From Chromohalobacter canadensis (GTDB lineage Bacteria; Pseudomonadota; Gammaproteobacteria; Pseudomonadales; Halomonadaceae), in contig NZ_JAJQJH010000008.1 of the NCBI RefSeq assembly GCF_029544075.1, positions 81,483-145,482 on the forward strand: 64,000 nucleotides of DNA, read 5' to 3'. Within the stretch, counting starts at the first letter, position 1, and each line of letters opens with the position of its first letter. This document shows, one piece after another, positions 9,361 through 19,471 of this stretch. Under the pieces are notes generated by a model. It searched no databases and was not told where the DNA came from. It was given only the letters and a program-made list of their open reading frames with translations. Position numbers and translations under genes: made by a program.

Positions 9361-10287
9361 TCACCCCGAAGGTGATGCCATCTCGGCGACGATATCGCGC
9401 AGACACGCGCTCAAGGCGTCGACGCCGGGATTGCGCGGCAGGGCGATATTGGTGCACACCCCCACGGAGCCGCCCCGCGATTCCAGACGCACGGGCAAGC
9501 GCGCCAGGCGGCCATCGCGGAGATCCTCGCGTACCGCATCGAGAGGCGCGACCCACAGCGCGTCGCTAGCCAAGGCATAGCGACGGCTCAACGAGAGCGA
9601 CAGGGTTTCCAGTGCGATACGCGGCGGCTCGGCTCCCTGCTCGACCCAGAAACGCTCGACCTGATCGCGCAGGGTGGTCGACGTCGGTGGGACGATCCAC
9701 GCATTGGCGGTCAACGCTTCAGCATCCAGTACATCCTGCCCCAACAGCGGGTGCTCGGCGCGCACCACCAACACCAACGGCTCGTAATACAGGTGCTCGA
9801 ACTGCAGGCCGCGGATTTCGCGAGCCTCGCTCATGCGTCCGGCCACCGCGTCCAGCTCCCCCATCCGAAGGCGGGAGAGCAGATACGCACTGGGCCCCGT
9901 CACCACCTGAACGCGCCATTGCGGTGCCTGGGCATGCAGGCGATGCAACGCCCGGGGAAGCAGGCCCTCTTCGACGGTCGAAAGCGCGCCCAGACGCACC
10001 ACCGCCTCCTGCTGGGCGGCGTCCTGCACCGCCTGGAATCCCTCGCCTAGACTGCGCAGCGCGGGGCCGGCGTGACGCAGTAGCGTCAAGCCAGCGGTGG
10101 TCAAGGTAGCGCCTTGCGGACTGCGCTCGAAAAGCGTCGTCTCGAGGATCTCTTCCAGCTCGCGAATCGTCTTGGACATCGCCGGCTGGGTAATGGAAAG
10201 TGCCTGCGCGGCCTTGGCCAGACTTTGCAACCGCGCGACTTCCTGAAACGCCATGAGATGGCGCAGCTTGACGCGAGCGCTCAGCAT
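9361..10287 (-). CDS. pcaQ: LysR-type regulator PcaQ
   Basis: A 308-residue LysR-type regulator. The N-terminal helix-turn-helix (about residues 7-65) is followed by a substrate-binding domain. The opening VKLRHLMAFQEVARLQSLAKAAQALSITQPAMSK region is characteristic of PcaQ rather than of generic LysR proteins. PcaQ activates protocatechuate 3,4-dioxygenase genes in response to beta-carboxymuconate-type intermediates. The start at 10287 gives the usual length; the reading frame extends 17 codons upstream with no added domain. It points the same way as pcaHG, unlike the divergent arrangement in rhizobia. Confidence 0.85.
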   Translation of the reverse strand: MLSARVKLRHLMAFQEVARLQSLAKAAQALSITQPAMSKTIRELEEILETTLFERSPQGATLTTAGLTLLRHAGPALRSLGEGFQAVQDAAQQEAVVRLGALSTVEEGLLPRALHRLHAQAPQWRVQVVTGPSAYLLSRLRMGELDAVAGRMSEAREIRGLQFEHLYYEPLVLVVRAEHPLLGQDVLDAEALTANAWIVPPTSTTLRDQVERFWVEQGAEPPRIALETLSLSLSRRYALASDALWVAPLDAVREDLRDGRLARLPVRLESRGGSVGVCTNIALPRNPGVDALSACLRDIVAEMASPSG

Positions 10288-10464
10288 CGCGGTGTCCTCA
10301 CGAATCACGGGCAGGGGCGCGACGCATGTACGAGCCACGATCGTTCGCCCTCGCCAAGGTCACATCAGTGAGAGGAGGATACCAGCAGGCGCTGGGTACC
10401 GACCATGGCGATGAGGTAGCGCCATCCCATGCCATGTCATGAACTCCCGTGGGGGAAACACAAC

Positions 10465-10488
10465 GGCGCCGCCTCGCAAGGCGGCGCC
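10465..10488 (-). terminator. hairpin after the TRAP binding-protein gene
   Basis: A perfect 10-bp stem (GGCGCCGCCT / AGGCGGCGCC) with a four-base loop, 23 bases past the stop of the gene at 10511-11533. On the minus strand it is followed by GTTGTGTTT, a weak U-tract. Probably the transcript end. Confidence 0.6.
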
Positions 10489-10510
10489 ATGTCACACGAG
10501 CATGGTTTCA

Positions 10511-11533
10511 TCACAATGCACATTTACCATCCCGTAGGGACAGAGCCTTTTCATAGACCGCTTGCGCATCGTCGATGCCACGCTCTTCCAGGCGCTCGAG
10601 GTAACGCTCGGTACCACGCTTCAAGGGGCCCGACCACTGCGGATCGTTCAGGGGATCCTCGACGCTATGGATCGTATCGCCCTGCTCGCGCGCCTGCTCC
10701 TTGCCTTGAGTATCGAGCCCGTAGAATACCTCGCCCGCTTTTTCGGCCCAGCGCATGCCACTGTTGGCGTCGATCGCCTTACGCGCTTCGGGCGATAATG
10801 CCTCGTAAGCGTCGCGGTTCATGACGGCCATCAGGGCGCCCGTGTAATAGGGAATATCCAAGTGATAGCTGGCCAACTCATTGACTTGGAATACTTTCAT
10901 GGCTTCCCAGGGCAGGCTCAATCCATCGATCACGCCACGCTGCATCGAGGTATAGATGTCCGGTGCCGGCATGCCCACCGGATCGGCCCCCATGCTTTCC
11001 AGCATGTCGCTGGACACTTCGCTGGGCGTGCGTATACGCAGCCCTTCGAGATCTTCCGGCGTTTGCACCTCAGTGTCCCGCGTATGCAAAGGTGCCGGTC
11101 CGGTGGTGAACAAGAACAGCGGATGCGAATCAGCGTACTCGTCACCCAGCTCGTCATCCTCATAGAGCGACTGCAGGATGCAGGCCCCTTGCGGTGCGCT
11201 GGCCGACACGCCGGGCAGCTGCACGATTTCGGAGAGCGGGAAGCGCCCCGCCGTATAGCCCTGAAGCGTGACGGTAATATCGGCGACGCCGTTGACCACG
11301 CCTTCGTAGGCACTGTTTGCCTTGCTCAGCGTCTGCGAGGGATAGATCTCTACTTCGAGCGCTCCATCAGAATCCTCCTTGACCTGCTTCGCCCAGGCCT
11401 CGATGAGATCTTGATTGACGGCGGATTGCGCAGGCCACAGGTGGCCCAGGCGCAGTGTGGTATCGGCGTAGGCGGCGCTCGCTGCAGCGGTAAGCCCGAG
11501 CCCTAGAAGGCAGCATGAGATGGCGTGTTTCAT
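10511..11533 (-). CDS. TRAP transporter substrate-binding protein (DctP family), orphan
   Basis: A 340-residue periplasmic binding protein with an N-terminal signal peptide (about residues 1-23). It shows the DctP/TAXI-like landmarks: an LRLGHLWPA start to the mature domain and the VGMPAPDIYTSMQRGVIDGL segment. A conserved arginine in the LRIRTPS region (about residue 170) should bind the ligand carboxylate. No permease genes are adjacent; the nearest QM pair is 4 kb away on the same strand. It resembles the two binding proteins at 14268 and 17177. The ligand is probably an aromatic or organic acid; its partner is mdlC just upstream. Confidence 0.9.
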   Translation of the reverse strand: MKHAISCCLLGLGLTAAASAAYADTTLRLGHLWPAQSAVNQDLIEAWAKQVKEDSDGALEVEIYPSQTLSKANSAYEGVVNGVADITVTLQGYTAGRFPLSEIVQLPGVSASAPQGACILQSLYEDDELGDEYADSHPLFLFTTGPAPLHTRDTEVQTPEDLEGLRIRTPSEVSSDMLESMGADPVGMPAPDIYTSMQRGVIDGLSLPWEAMKVFQVNELASYHLDIPYYTGALMAVMNRDAYEALSPEARKAIDANSGMRWAEKAGEVFYGLDTQGKEQAREQGDTIHSVEDPLNDPQWSGPLKRGTERYLERLEERGIDDAQAVYEKALSLRDGKCAL

Positions 11534-11636
11534 TGTATGACCTCGTTATCGTTGTGTGATGTATTCGGTCGTGTGGCGCTCAGAATCTGGCACCGTGCCT
11601 GTTATGCCTGATAGGTCTAATATGTCAGACGCATCC

Positions 11637-13238
<1,602 letters not shown>

Positions 13239-13283
13239 TCATGTTCTTGAACGATAGTTTTCTTGCCAAGACGACTCAAATCA

Positions 13284-13305
13284 TTATTCTTTCTATACGA
13301 AATAA
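13284..13305. promoter_or_regulatory. LysR-type operator candidate between mdlC and the LysR gene
   Basis: TTATT (13284-13288) and AATAA (13301-13305) are inverted around a 12-base spacer that itself holds TTTC-TATAC-GAAA. It lies in the AT-rich divergent region, 16 bases before the LysR start and 61 before mdlC. Symmetry is imperfect. Confidence 0.4.
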
Positions 13306-13320
13306 ATAGGACTTATCCGA

Positions 13321-14247
13321 ATGCGCCCTATAGACCTTAATCTCATACGGACATTCGTGACACTGTATGAATCGCGTAGCGTTACCCTCGCCGCGCACCG
13401 GCTAAATGTCACTCAGCCCTCCGTCAGCTACTCTCTTTCAAGGCTTCGCGAGATTTTCAACGATCCGCTTTTCTCCAGAACGCGCGATGGCATGGAACCC
13501 ACCTTCCTTTCCACACAGGTCTACGCGTCCTTTCGTCATGCCTTGACACAAATAGAGCACACGATCAGCGACAATCAGCATTTTGATCCTTGCCACTCAC
13601 AGCGGCGTTTTCGACTGGCCTTGACCGATCTAGGGGAAACGACTCTGCTGCCTGCCATTCTTCAGCGCATGCAGACATTAGCACCACACGTGGAGCTTGA
13701 AGTCGTGCCGTTGGAAATAGAAAAGATCAATTCATGGTTCGACAACAAAAGTGTCGATGCCGTCGTTTGTAGCCGGGATATAATGGCGCCCAGCATGGGA
13801 AGAAAAGCCATCATTGAGGAGCGTTATGTATGCTTGTTAAGCAAACAGCATCCACGCATTCAGAAGACACTCGACATGGAGACCTTTACTCAGGAGCATC
13901 ACGTCGTCATCTCGCCTTCATCGGGACACAGCCTCGCTGAAGATATATTGAAAACACACGACATCAGCCGCAAAGTCAGCGCCGTCGTGCCCCACTTCTC
14001 GGCGTTGCCTCGCATCCTGGAGAATTCAGAGCTACTGGCGATACTCCCCCAGCAGATCGCGCAAATCTTTGCGCGAGAAGCTGCTCTACAGATATGTGAG
14101 CTGCCTTTCGATGTGCCGAATGTCGAGGTGACCCTCTACTGGCCACGCCATGCCGATGACTCATCGGCGCAAGAGTGGTTCCGTCAAACGCTCATCGAGG
14201 CCATCGCCCCAGAATATGCAAAGAATGGCCCGCCAGATGCATGCTGA
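13321..14247 (+). CDS. LysR-type transcriptional regulator, divergent from mdlC
   Basis: A 308-residue LysR-type regulator with the helix-turn-helix in the first 65 residues (VTLAAHRLNVTQPSVSYSLSRL region) and a C-terminal effector domain. Its head motif MRPIDLNLIRTF resembles the NodD/LinR-like branch of the family. It is divergent from mdlC, with 97 bases between the starts, and convergent with the TRAP operon at 14268-18196. Likely regulates mdlC and the nearby TRAP genes; effector unknown. Codon use is noticeably more AT-rich than in the neighbours, so it may have come in separately. Confidence 0.85.
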   Translation: MRPIDLNLIRTFVTLYESRSVTLAAHRLNVTQPSVSYSLSRLREIFNDPLFSRTRDGMEPTFLSTQVYASFRHALTQIEHTISDNQHFDPCHSQRRFRLALTDLGETTLLPAILQRMQTLAPHVELEVVPLEIEKINSWFDNKSVDAVVCSRDIMAPSMGRKAIIEERYVCLLSKQHPRIQKTLDMETFTQEHHVVISPSSGHSLAEDILKTHDISRKVSAVVPHFSALPRILENSELLAILPQQIAQIFAREAALQICELPFDVPNVEVTLYWPRHADDSSAQEWFRQTLIEAIAPEYAKNGPPDAC

Positions 14248-14267
14248 CGGACCATGCAGTGCCACAC

Positions 14268-15281
14268 TTAAGCTTCGCAGGATTCCTTGAGGGTCATGAC
14301 GTTGTCGTACGTCTGGGCCCCTGGCAGGCCTTTTTCCTGCAAGTCGTTCACGTAACGATTAACCGTATCCTTGAGTACCGGTCCCCACTCGTCGTCTTGC
14401 AACGGGTTATCGATGGTGATGATTTCATCGCCCGCATCGAGCGCTTCCTGACGCCCTTCCTTGATGAGTTCGTCGTATACGCTGGCGGCCTTCATCGACC
14501 ACTCCATACCGCTATGCTCGTCGACGACTTTCTTGAGATCATCCGGTAAGTTCTCGTAGTCACCCTTGTTCATCGTCGCGATCAGTGCCAGATCGTATAG
14601 CGGCACTTCGGTGTGATAATTAACGAGCTCGTTGACACGGAAGGTCTTGGCGCCTTCCCAGTTGATGCTCAAGCCATCCATTACGCCACGCTGGAGCGAC
14701 GTATAAATATCCGGCGCCGGCATACCCACGGGTTGCGCCCCAAGGTCTTCCATCATGTCTCCCACCAACGAGGTGGGACGACGTAGGCGCATGCCCTCCA
14801 GGTCACTGGGCTTCTCGAGCAACTTCTCCTTAGCATGCAGGTAGCCCGGACCCGTCGTGAACATGAAAAGCACGTGCGAATCCGAGTACTCCTGGTCAAG
14901 ATCGCCTTGATCGTAGAGTTTCTGCAACACGCAGGAGCCTTGACGACTGCTGTTGGAAACACCAGGGACTTCGATGACTTGCGTCAAAGGAAAGCGTCCC
15001 GATGTATAGCCTTGGGCCGTCGCTCCGATATCAGCGATACCATCGACCACCGCCTCATAAGTGGCGTCAGACTTGGCGAGCGTCTGGCCCGGGAACACCT
15101 GCACTTCCAGGCGACCATCCGATGCCTCCTCCACGCTATCGGCCCACGCCTGGAAGATCTCCGTGTCGATCTTGGAGCCACCTGGCCATACGTGGGCCAG
15201 GCGCAGGGTTTCCGCCTGCGCCAGGCTAGGCAGAACGGCTAATCCAAGGGTCAAGCCGGCGGCGTAATAGATTGTTTTCAT
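14268..15281 (-). CDS. TRAP transporter substrate-binding protein (DctP family)
   Basis: A 337-residue periplasmic DctP-type protein with a signal peptide (about residues 1-23). The mature protein opens with LRLAHVWPGG and carries the MPAPDIYTSLQRGVMDGL segment; the ligand-carboxylate arginine should be in LRRPTS. It lies 74 bases after the dctM gene on the same strand, so it is the last gene of a dctQ-dctM-dctP transcript. It and the protein at 17177-18196 are close paralogues flanking the same QM pair. Ligand unknown, probably an aromatic or organic acid. Confidence 0.9.
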   Translation of the reverse strand: MKTIYYAAGLTLGLAVLPSLAQAETLRLAHVWPGGSKIDTEIFQAWADSVEEASDGRLEVQVFPGQTLAKSDATYEAVVDGIADIGATAQGYTSGRFPLTQVIEVPGVSNSSRQGSCVLQKLYDQGDLDQEYSDSHVLFMFTTGPGYLHAKEKLLEKPSDLEGMRLRRPTSLVGDMMEDLGAQPVGMPAPDIYTSLQRGVMDGLSINWEGAKTFRVNELVNYHTEVPLYDLALIATMNKGDYENLPDDLKKVVDEHSGMEWSMKAASVYDELIKEGRQEALDAGDEIITIDNPLQDDEWGPVLKDTVNRYVNDLQEKGLPGAQTYDNVMTLKESCEA

Positions 15282-15355
15282 TGTAGGTACCTCGTGATGT
15301 ATTTATAGCTAGCGTTTGCCTTCTTCCATGCAGTACGCGCGTTCCACTCCTGGAA

Positions 15356-16642
15356 TTAAATGAGAAATAGACTGAGCACAGGGAATGCGATCAATAGCGC
15401 CAAGCGCACGAAATCGGCAGCAATGAAGGGCGCCACGCCCTTGAAGATTTCGCCCAACCCCACGTGGGGTGCCATGGCTTTGATAACGAAGACGTTCATC
15501 CCCACAGGGGGCGTTATCAGCCCTAACTCGACGGTCAACACTGTCACGATGCCGAACCATACCGGATCGATACCCACGGTCTGAATGATCGGGAACACGA
15601 CCGGCACGGTGATCACCAGCATGGCGATCGAATCCATGAACATCCCGAGGATGAAATACAGCAACAAGATGCATAGCAGCACGACAAGCGGCGTAAGATC
15701 CATGCTTAACAGGAACTCACTGATGGTGAAGGAAATCCGAGAAACCGAAATGAAGTAGCCTAGCGTCTCGGCCCCCACCAGCATGAAAAACACGACCGAG
15801 GAAAGTGCCAGCGTTTCCTGCACGGACTGCCACAGCCCCTTTGCCCGCATACCTTTGGCCAAGGCATACAGCAATGTAGCGAATGCCCCCACGCTTGCCC
15901 CTTCTGTGGGTGTGAAAGCGCCAAAATAAATACCCAATATGAGCAGTAGAAAGACACCGAAGAAAGGTGACAATCCCGCCAGGGATTTAATCTTATCGCC
16001 CCAGGAAGTGGACTCTCCCGCGACGGCAAGCGAAGGCTTGAGACGCATCACGATGGTGATCGCCAGCGAATAGAAAACGAGCCCCATCAGTCCGGGTATG
16101 AGACCCGCCATGAACATATCGCCTACCGACTGCTCGGTAAGAATGGCGTAGATCAACAAAGCAATACTCGGCGGAATCATGATCCCCAGTGTGCCACCCG
16201 CAGCCAGCGCGCCGGTGGCCAAGCCACGGTTGTAACCGTAGCGCTCCATTTCGGGAAGTGCGACGCGAGTCATGGTGCTCGCCGTCGCCAATGACGATCC
16301 GGAAATCGCCGAGAAAATACCGCAGGAGCCAATCGCCGAGATCGCCAGCCCGCCTTTCCAGCCACCGCAGATGACGCGAGTGGAATTGAACAGTTTACCT
16401 GCCATGCCGGAGTGCGCCGCCAATACCCCCATGAAAATGAACATGGGAACCGCACTGAAGCTGTAATTAGACAGCACTTCCACGGGCACGGATTTGACCA
16501 TCGACAAGGCGGCACCCATGTTGATGATCTGCGAGAACCCTACGACACCGACGATCAACATCGACAACGCTACCGGCACGCGCAGCATCATCAACACCAG
16601 CAATGACGCCAGGCCTAGGCCACCGATCATTTCACTACCCAT
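15356..16642 (-). CDS. TRAP transporter large permease (DctM family)
   Basis: A 428-residue inner-membrane protein with about 12-13 hydrophobic segments. It forms the sodium-coupled translocation channel of a TRAP transporter. Family landmarks include the GSSLATASTMTRVALPEMERYGY motif and the repeated TPTEGA and PPVGMN segments. It overlaps the small-permease gene by eight bases. Together with the flanking binding proteins it makes up one complete uptake system. It is a homologue of the DctM at 30820-32139. Confidence 0.92.
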   Translation of the reverse strand: MGSEMIGGLGLASLLVLMMLRVPVALSMLIVGVVGFSQIINMGAALSMVKSVPVEVLSNYSFSAVPMFIFMGVLAAHSGMAGKLFNSTRVICGGWKGGLAISAIGSCGIFSAISGSSLATASTMTRVALPEMERYGYNRGLATGALAAGGTLGIMIPPSIALLIYAILTEQSVGDMFMAGLIPGLMGLVFYSLAITIVMRLKPSLAVAGESTSWGDKIKSLAGLSPFFGVFLLLILGIYFGAFTPTEGASVGAFATLLYALAKGMRAKGLWQSVQETLALSSVVFFMLVGAETLGYFISVSRISFTISEFLLSMDLTPLVVLLCILLLYFILGMFMDSIAMLVITVPVVFPIIQTVGIDPVWFGIVTVLTVELGLITPPVGMNVFVIKAMAPHVGLGEIFKGVAPFIAADFVRLALLIAFPVLSLFLI

Positions 16643-17159
16643 TGGCGCTTTCCTCCTGTTGGCCGAAGACGCCGCTCAGCAAGACATGCATCAAGCTGCG
16701 CAGGCTGAGTAGTGCACTCAGAAAGGCGGCAAATAAATAAATAGGTCCCATGGAAATTCTCAAATCTTGTGTTACTTCACCATGAGATATCGCGCCGAGC
16801 GCCGAATTGATCAGTCCCACGCACAAGATAATCCCAAGCACCATGAAACCCAGTAGGTAAAAACCGTGCAGGCGCGCCTTGAGGGCATCGTTCATACGGT
16901 GCGTCAGCGCCTCGACGACTACCTGGCTTTTCTCGACGCTCGCAGCCATGGCCGCGAGCAGAGAGAACAGCAGCAGGTAGCTGACCAACTCCACGCTCCC
17001 CGACACGCTGAGGGATATCGCACCACCGGTCAGATCACTCAAGTAACGCAGCCCCACGTCGAGAATAGTGACCGACAACAGCGCCAGAAGCGCTATGCCA
17101 GCTATGATTCTGCACAGGGAGCCCAGCCAATGACTGAGCCGAGTGAGCCCTTGCTGCAT
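16635..17159 (-). CDS. TRAP transporter small permease (DctQ family)
   Basis: A 174-residue protein with four predicted membrane helices, the DctQ topology. The small permease binds the large one and is needed for transport. The YLLLFSLLAAMAASVEKSQVVVEAL stretch (around residue 62-85) is a typical DctQ region. It begins 18 bases after the binding-protein gene at 17177 and overlaps dctM by eight bases, so the order of the transcript is dctP-dctQ-dctM-dctP. Confidence 0.9.
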   Translation of the reverse strand: MQQGLTRLSHWLGSLCRIIAGIALLALLSVTILDVGLRYLSDLTGGAISLSVSGSVELVSYLLLFSLLAAMAASVEKSQVVVEALTHRMNDALKARLHGFYLLGFMVLGIILCVGLINSALGAISHGEVTQDLRISMGPIYLFAAFLSALLSLRSLMHVLLSGVFGQQEESANG

Positions 17160-17176
17160 ACCGTTCTCTCCTAGCC

Positions 17177-18196
17177 TTATTCGGCAGAGCAGGATTTGCG
17201 CGCTTCGAGCGCTGCGTAATAGACATCTCGCGCCTGATCGAGACCACGCGACTCGAGATTACCGAGGTACTGGTCGATGCCTGCCTTGAGCGGCTTCGCC
17301 CATTCCGAATTCTCGAGCGGATTGTCGATGACACGAATGGTGTGTCCGGCTTCTTCGGCCTCTTTTTTGCCGGCCTTATCATCGGCGGCAAAGACCTTCC
17401 CGGCTTTTTCCGCCCACTTCATGCCAGAGTTTTCGTCGATGGCCTTTTGTTGCTCGGGAGACAGGCTGTCATATTTATCCTGACTCATCGTGGCGACGAA
17501 GATCAGCGTGTAGAACGGTACCTGCGTGTGGTACTCGGTCAGCTCGTTGAGGCGAAAGGTCTTCATCCCTTCCCAAGGAAAGCTCAACCCATCCAGGACA
17601 CCGCGCTGCATAGAGGTATAGATTTCCGGTGCCGGCATGCCCACCGGCTCGGCGCCCATGTTGTCGAGGATGTTGCCCGCCACGGACGTGGGCCTACGCA
17701 TGCGTAGGCCTTCGAGATCCGAAGGTTTCTGCACGTCCGTCTCGCGCGTGTGGATATACCCAGGCCCGGTGGTGAACATGAACAACACATGGGTATCATC
17801 ATATTCGCTATCGATCTTGCCATCGTCATAGAGCGTTTGCAGCACGCAGGCTCCTTCCGGCGCCGACGACGCCACACCCGGCAATTCCACGATCTGACTC
17901 AACGGGAAACGGCCGTTGGTATAACCCTGTGCCGTGATCCCGATATCAGCGATACCATTGACGGCCGCTTCATAGGTTTCATCGGCTTGGCTCAAGGTCT
18001 GCGAGGGATAGTTCTCGACCTGTAGGGAGCCATTGGAGTCTTTTTCCACTGCTTCGGCCCAGGCTTCGAACACATCTTTATTGATGGATGAAGCCCCCGG
18101 CCAGAAATGCGACATGCGTAGCGTTTCCGCTTGGGCAGTGGAGACAGCAGCAGCCGCTAGGGAGAGGGTAAGCATGCAAGTGAGCGTACGTTTCAT
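17177..18196 (-). CDS. TRAP transporter substrate-binding protein (DctP family)
   Basis: A 339-residue periplasmic DctP-type protein with a signal peptide (about residues 1-23). It begins the TRAP transcript and is followed after 17 bases by dctQ. The mature start LRMSHFWPGA and the MPAPEIYTSMQRGVLDGL motif match its paralogues at 14268 and 10511. The gene is separated from pcaL by hairpins at 18223-18269. Pathway context points to an aromatic acid or an early pathway intermediate as ligand, but this is inference. Confidence 0.9.
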   Translation of the reverse strand: MKRTLTCMLTLSLAAAAVSTAQAETLRMSHFWPGASSINKDVFEAWAEAVEKDSNGSLQVENYPSQTLSQADETYEAAVNGIADIGITAQGYTNGRFPLSQIVELPGVASSAPEGACVLQTLYDDGKIDSEYDDTHVLFMFTTGPGYIHTRETDVQKPSDLEGLRMRRPTSVAGNILDNMGAEPVGMPAPEIYTSMQRGVLDGLSFPWEGMKTFRLNELTEYHTQVPFYTLIFVATMSQDKYDSLSPEQQKAIDENSGMKWAEKAGKVFAADDKAGKKEAEEAGHTIRVIDNPLENSEWAKPLKAGIDQYLGNLESRGLDQARDVYYAALEARKSCSAE

Positions 18197-18222
18197 GGCG
18201 TTGATTCCTCTTATTATCTCGA

Positions 18223-18269
18223 AAGAGGCCCAATAAGGCCTCTTGGTTTCACCGCCTTCCGAAGAAGGC
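18223..18269 (-). terminator. two hairpins between pcaL and the TRAP operon
   Basis: Reading the minus strand after the pcaL stop: GCCTTC-TTCG-GAAGGC (18254-18269), a UUCG-type tetraloop, then AAGAGGCC-N6-GGCCTCTT (18223-18244) followed by TC. They probably end the pcaIJFL transcript before the TRAP genes. U-tracts are short. Confidence 0.55.
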
Positions 18270-18291
18270 CAGTTCCAGGCGGAGGCTTTCG

Positions 18292-19461
18292 TTATAGGGT
18301 GTTACCCCAGCCCAGCTTCTTGGCCATCGCAAAGGCATGGTTGGCAGCCGGCACACCGGCATAGATCGCCACATGCATCAGCGCCTGGCGCAATTGGGCT
18401 TCACTGAGACCGATGCGTTGGGCGGTTTTCAGGTGGAGCTCCAGCTCCCCGTCACGACCCAGCGCCGCCAGTACTGCCAGGGTGATCATGCTGCGTTCGG
18501 TGCGGCTCAAGTCATCGTTGCCCCACAGCTCGCCCCAGGCCAGGCGAGTGATCATGTTCTGGAACGGCGCGTCGAGCGTGGTGGCGTTCTCACTGGCACG
18601 CGCCACGTGCTCGTCGCCCAGCACCTGCTTGCGCGTTTCCAGTCCGGCGGCATAGCTCACGCCATTCTCATCGACGTGCTCATCGCCCAGCCAGGTACGC
18701 AGTCGCTTGGCAACAGCCTCGGGCACTTCCACGCTGGGCACGTGAGCGATGTTTTCGAGAACCTCAAGACGCGCATCGCCGAACTGGGAGGCCAGCGTCT
18801 TCAGGGTCTCGGGCGGCGTGGACAGGTCCTCGCGCCCCCCGAGCAAACGCACGGGCCCCGTGACATCACGCAATTGCCCGCTGAAGTCGGTCTCGGCCAG
18901 CATTTCGCAGAGCCGTGCGTAGGACTCGCCATCGGTGCGCATGAGCTGGACTTTCCAGCCCGTATAGGTCGCCGCATCGCCTTGCGCGAACGCCTCGGAA
19001 AACCAGCGCGGGACGATTTCGTCGACCATGGCGGCCAAGCCTTCCTGGCGCACTCGCGAGGCCCGCGTATGCCAGTTATCCGGGGTGCCGATGACCGCGC
19101 CGGTGTTGGTCAGCACGACATCGGCGAGTCGCTCGGGGCACTGAGTCAACAACTGCTGGCCGACCACGCCGCCGATCGAGGTGCCCACGAAATGAAAGCG
19201 CACCACCCCCAGCGCATCAGCCAGGGCCAGGGCGTCTTCGGCCAGCGCGCGGGGAGTGACCGCCTCGGTCAGGCCACTGCTGGCGCCATGACCGGGTAGA
19301 TCCCAGGTCACGCAGCGAAAGCGACCGCGCAGGGCAGCGACCACGCCTTCCCATACGTCCTGACTCATGCCCAGCGGATGCGCCAATAGCACCGCCGGCA
19401 GCGCGGCTTCACCGCTATCGCGATAGGCGATCGTGCGCTCCGCCACCGTCAAGAAAGCCAT
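18292..19461 (-). CDS. pcaL: PcaL: fused 3-oxoadipate enol-lactonase and 4-carboxymuconolactone decarboxylase
   Basis: A 389-residue fusion. Residues 1 to about 258 are an alpha/beta-hydrolase (PcaD) with the nucleophile Ser95 in GTSIGG; residues about 262-389 are a carboxymuconolactone decarboxylase domain (PcaC). Together they turn 4-carboxymuconolactone into 3-oxoadipate. The fusion is known in some actinomycetes and some proteobacteria. It follows pcaF by ten bases. Cytoplasmic. The reading frame is intact through the junction, so the fusion is real rather than a frameshift artefact. Confidence 0.94.
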   Translation of the reverse strand: MAFLTVAERTIAYRDSGEAALPAVLLAHPLGMSQDVWEGVVAALRGRFRCVTWDLPGHGASSGLTEAVTPRALAEDALALADALGVVRFHFVGTSIGGVVGQQLLTQCPERLADVVLTNTGAVIGTPDNWHTRASRVRQEGLAAMVDEIVPRWFSEAFAQGDAATYTGWKVQLMRTDGESYARLCEMLAETDFSGQLRDVTGPVRLLGGREDLSTPPETLKTLASQFGDARLEVLENIAHVPSVEVPEAVAKRLRTWLGDEHVDENGVSYAAGLETRKQVLGDEHVARASENATTLDAPFQNMITRLAWGELWGNDDLSRTERSMITLAVLAALGRDGELELHLKTAQRIGLSEAQLRQALMHVAIYAGVPAANHAFAMAKKLGWGNTL

Positions 19462-19471
19462 GCCGTTCTCC

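Noticed and set aside
18292..19461. Frameshift joining two pca genes
   Set aside because: The frame is open across the junction with both domains intact; PcaD-PcaC fusions are known.
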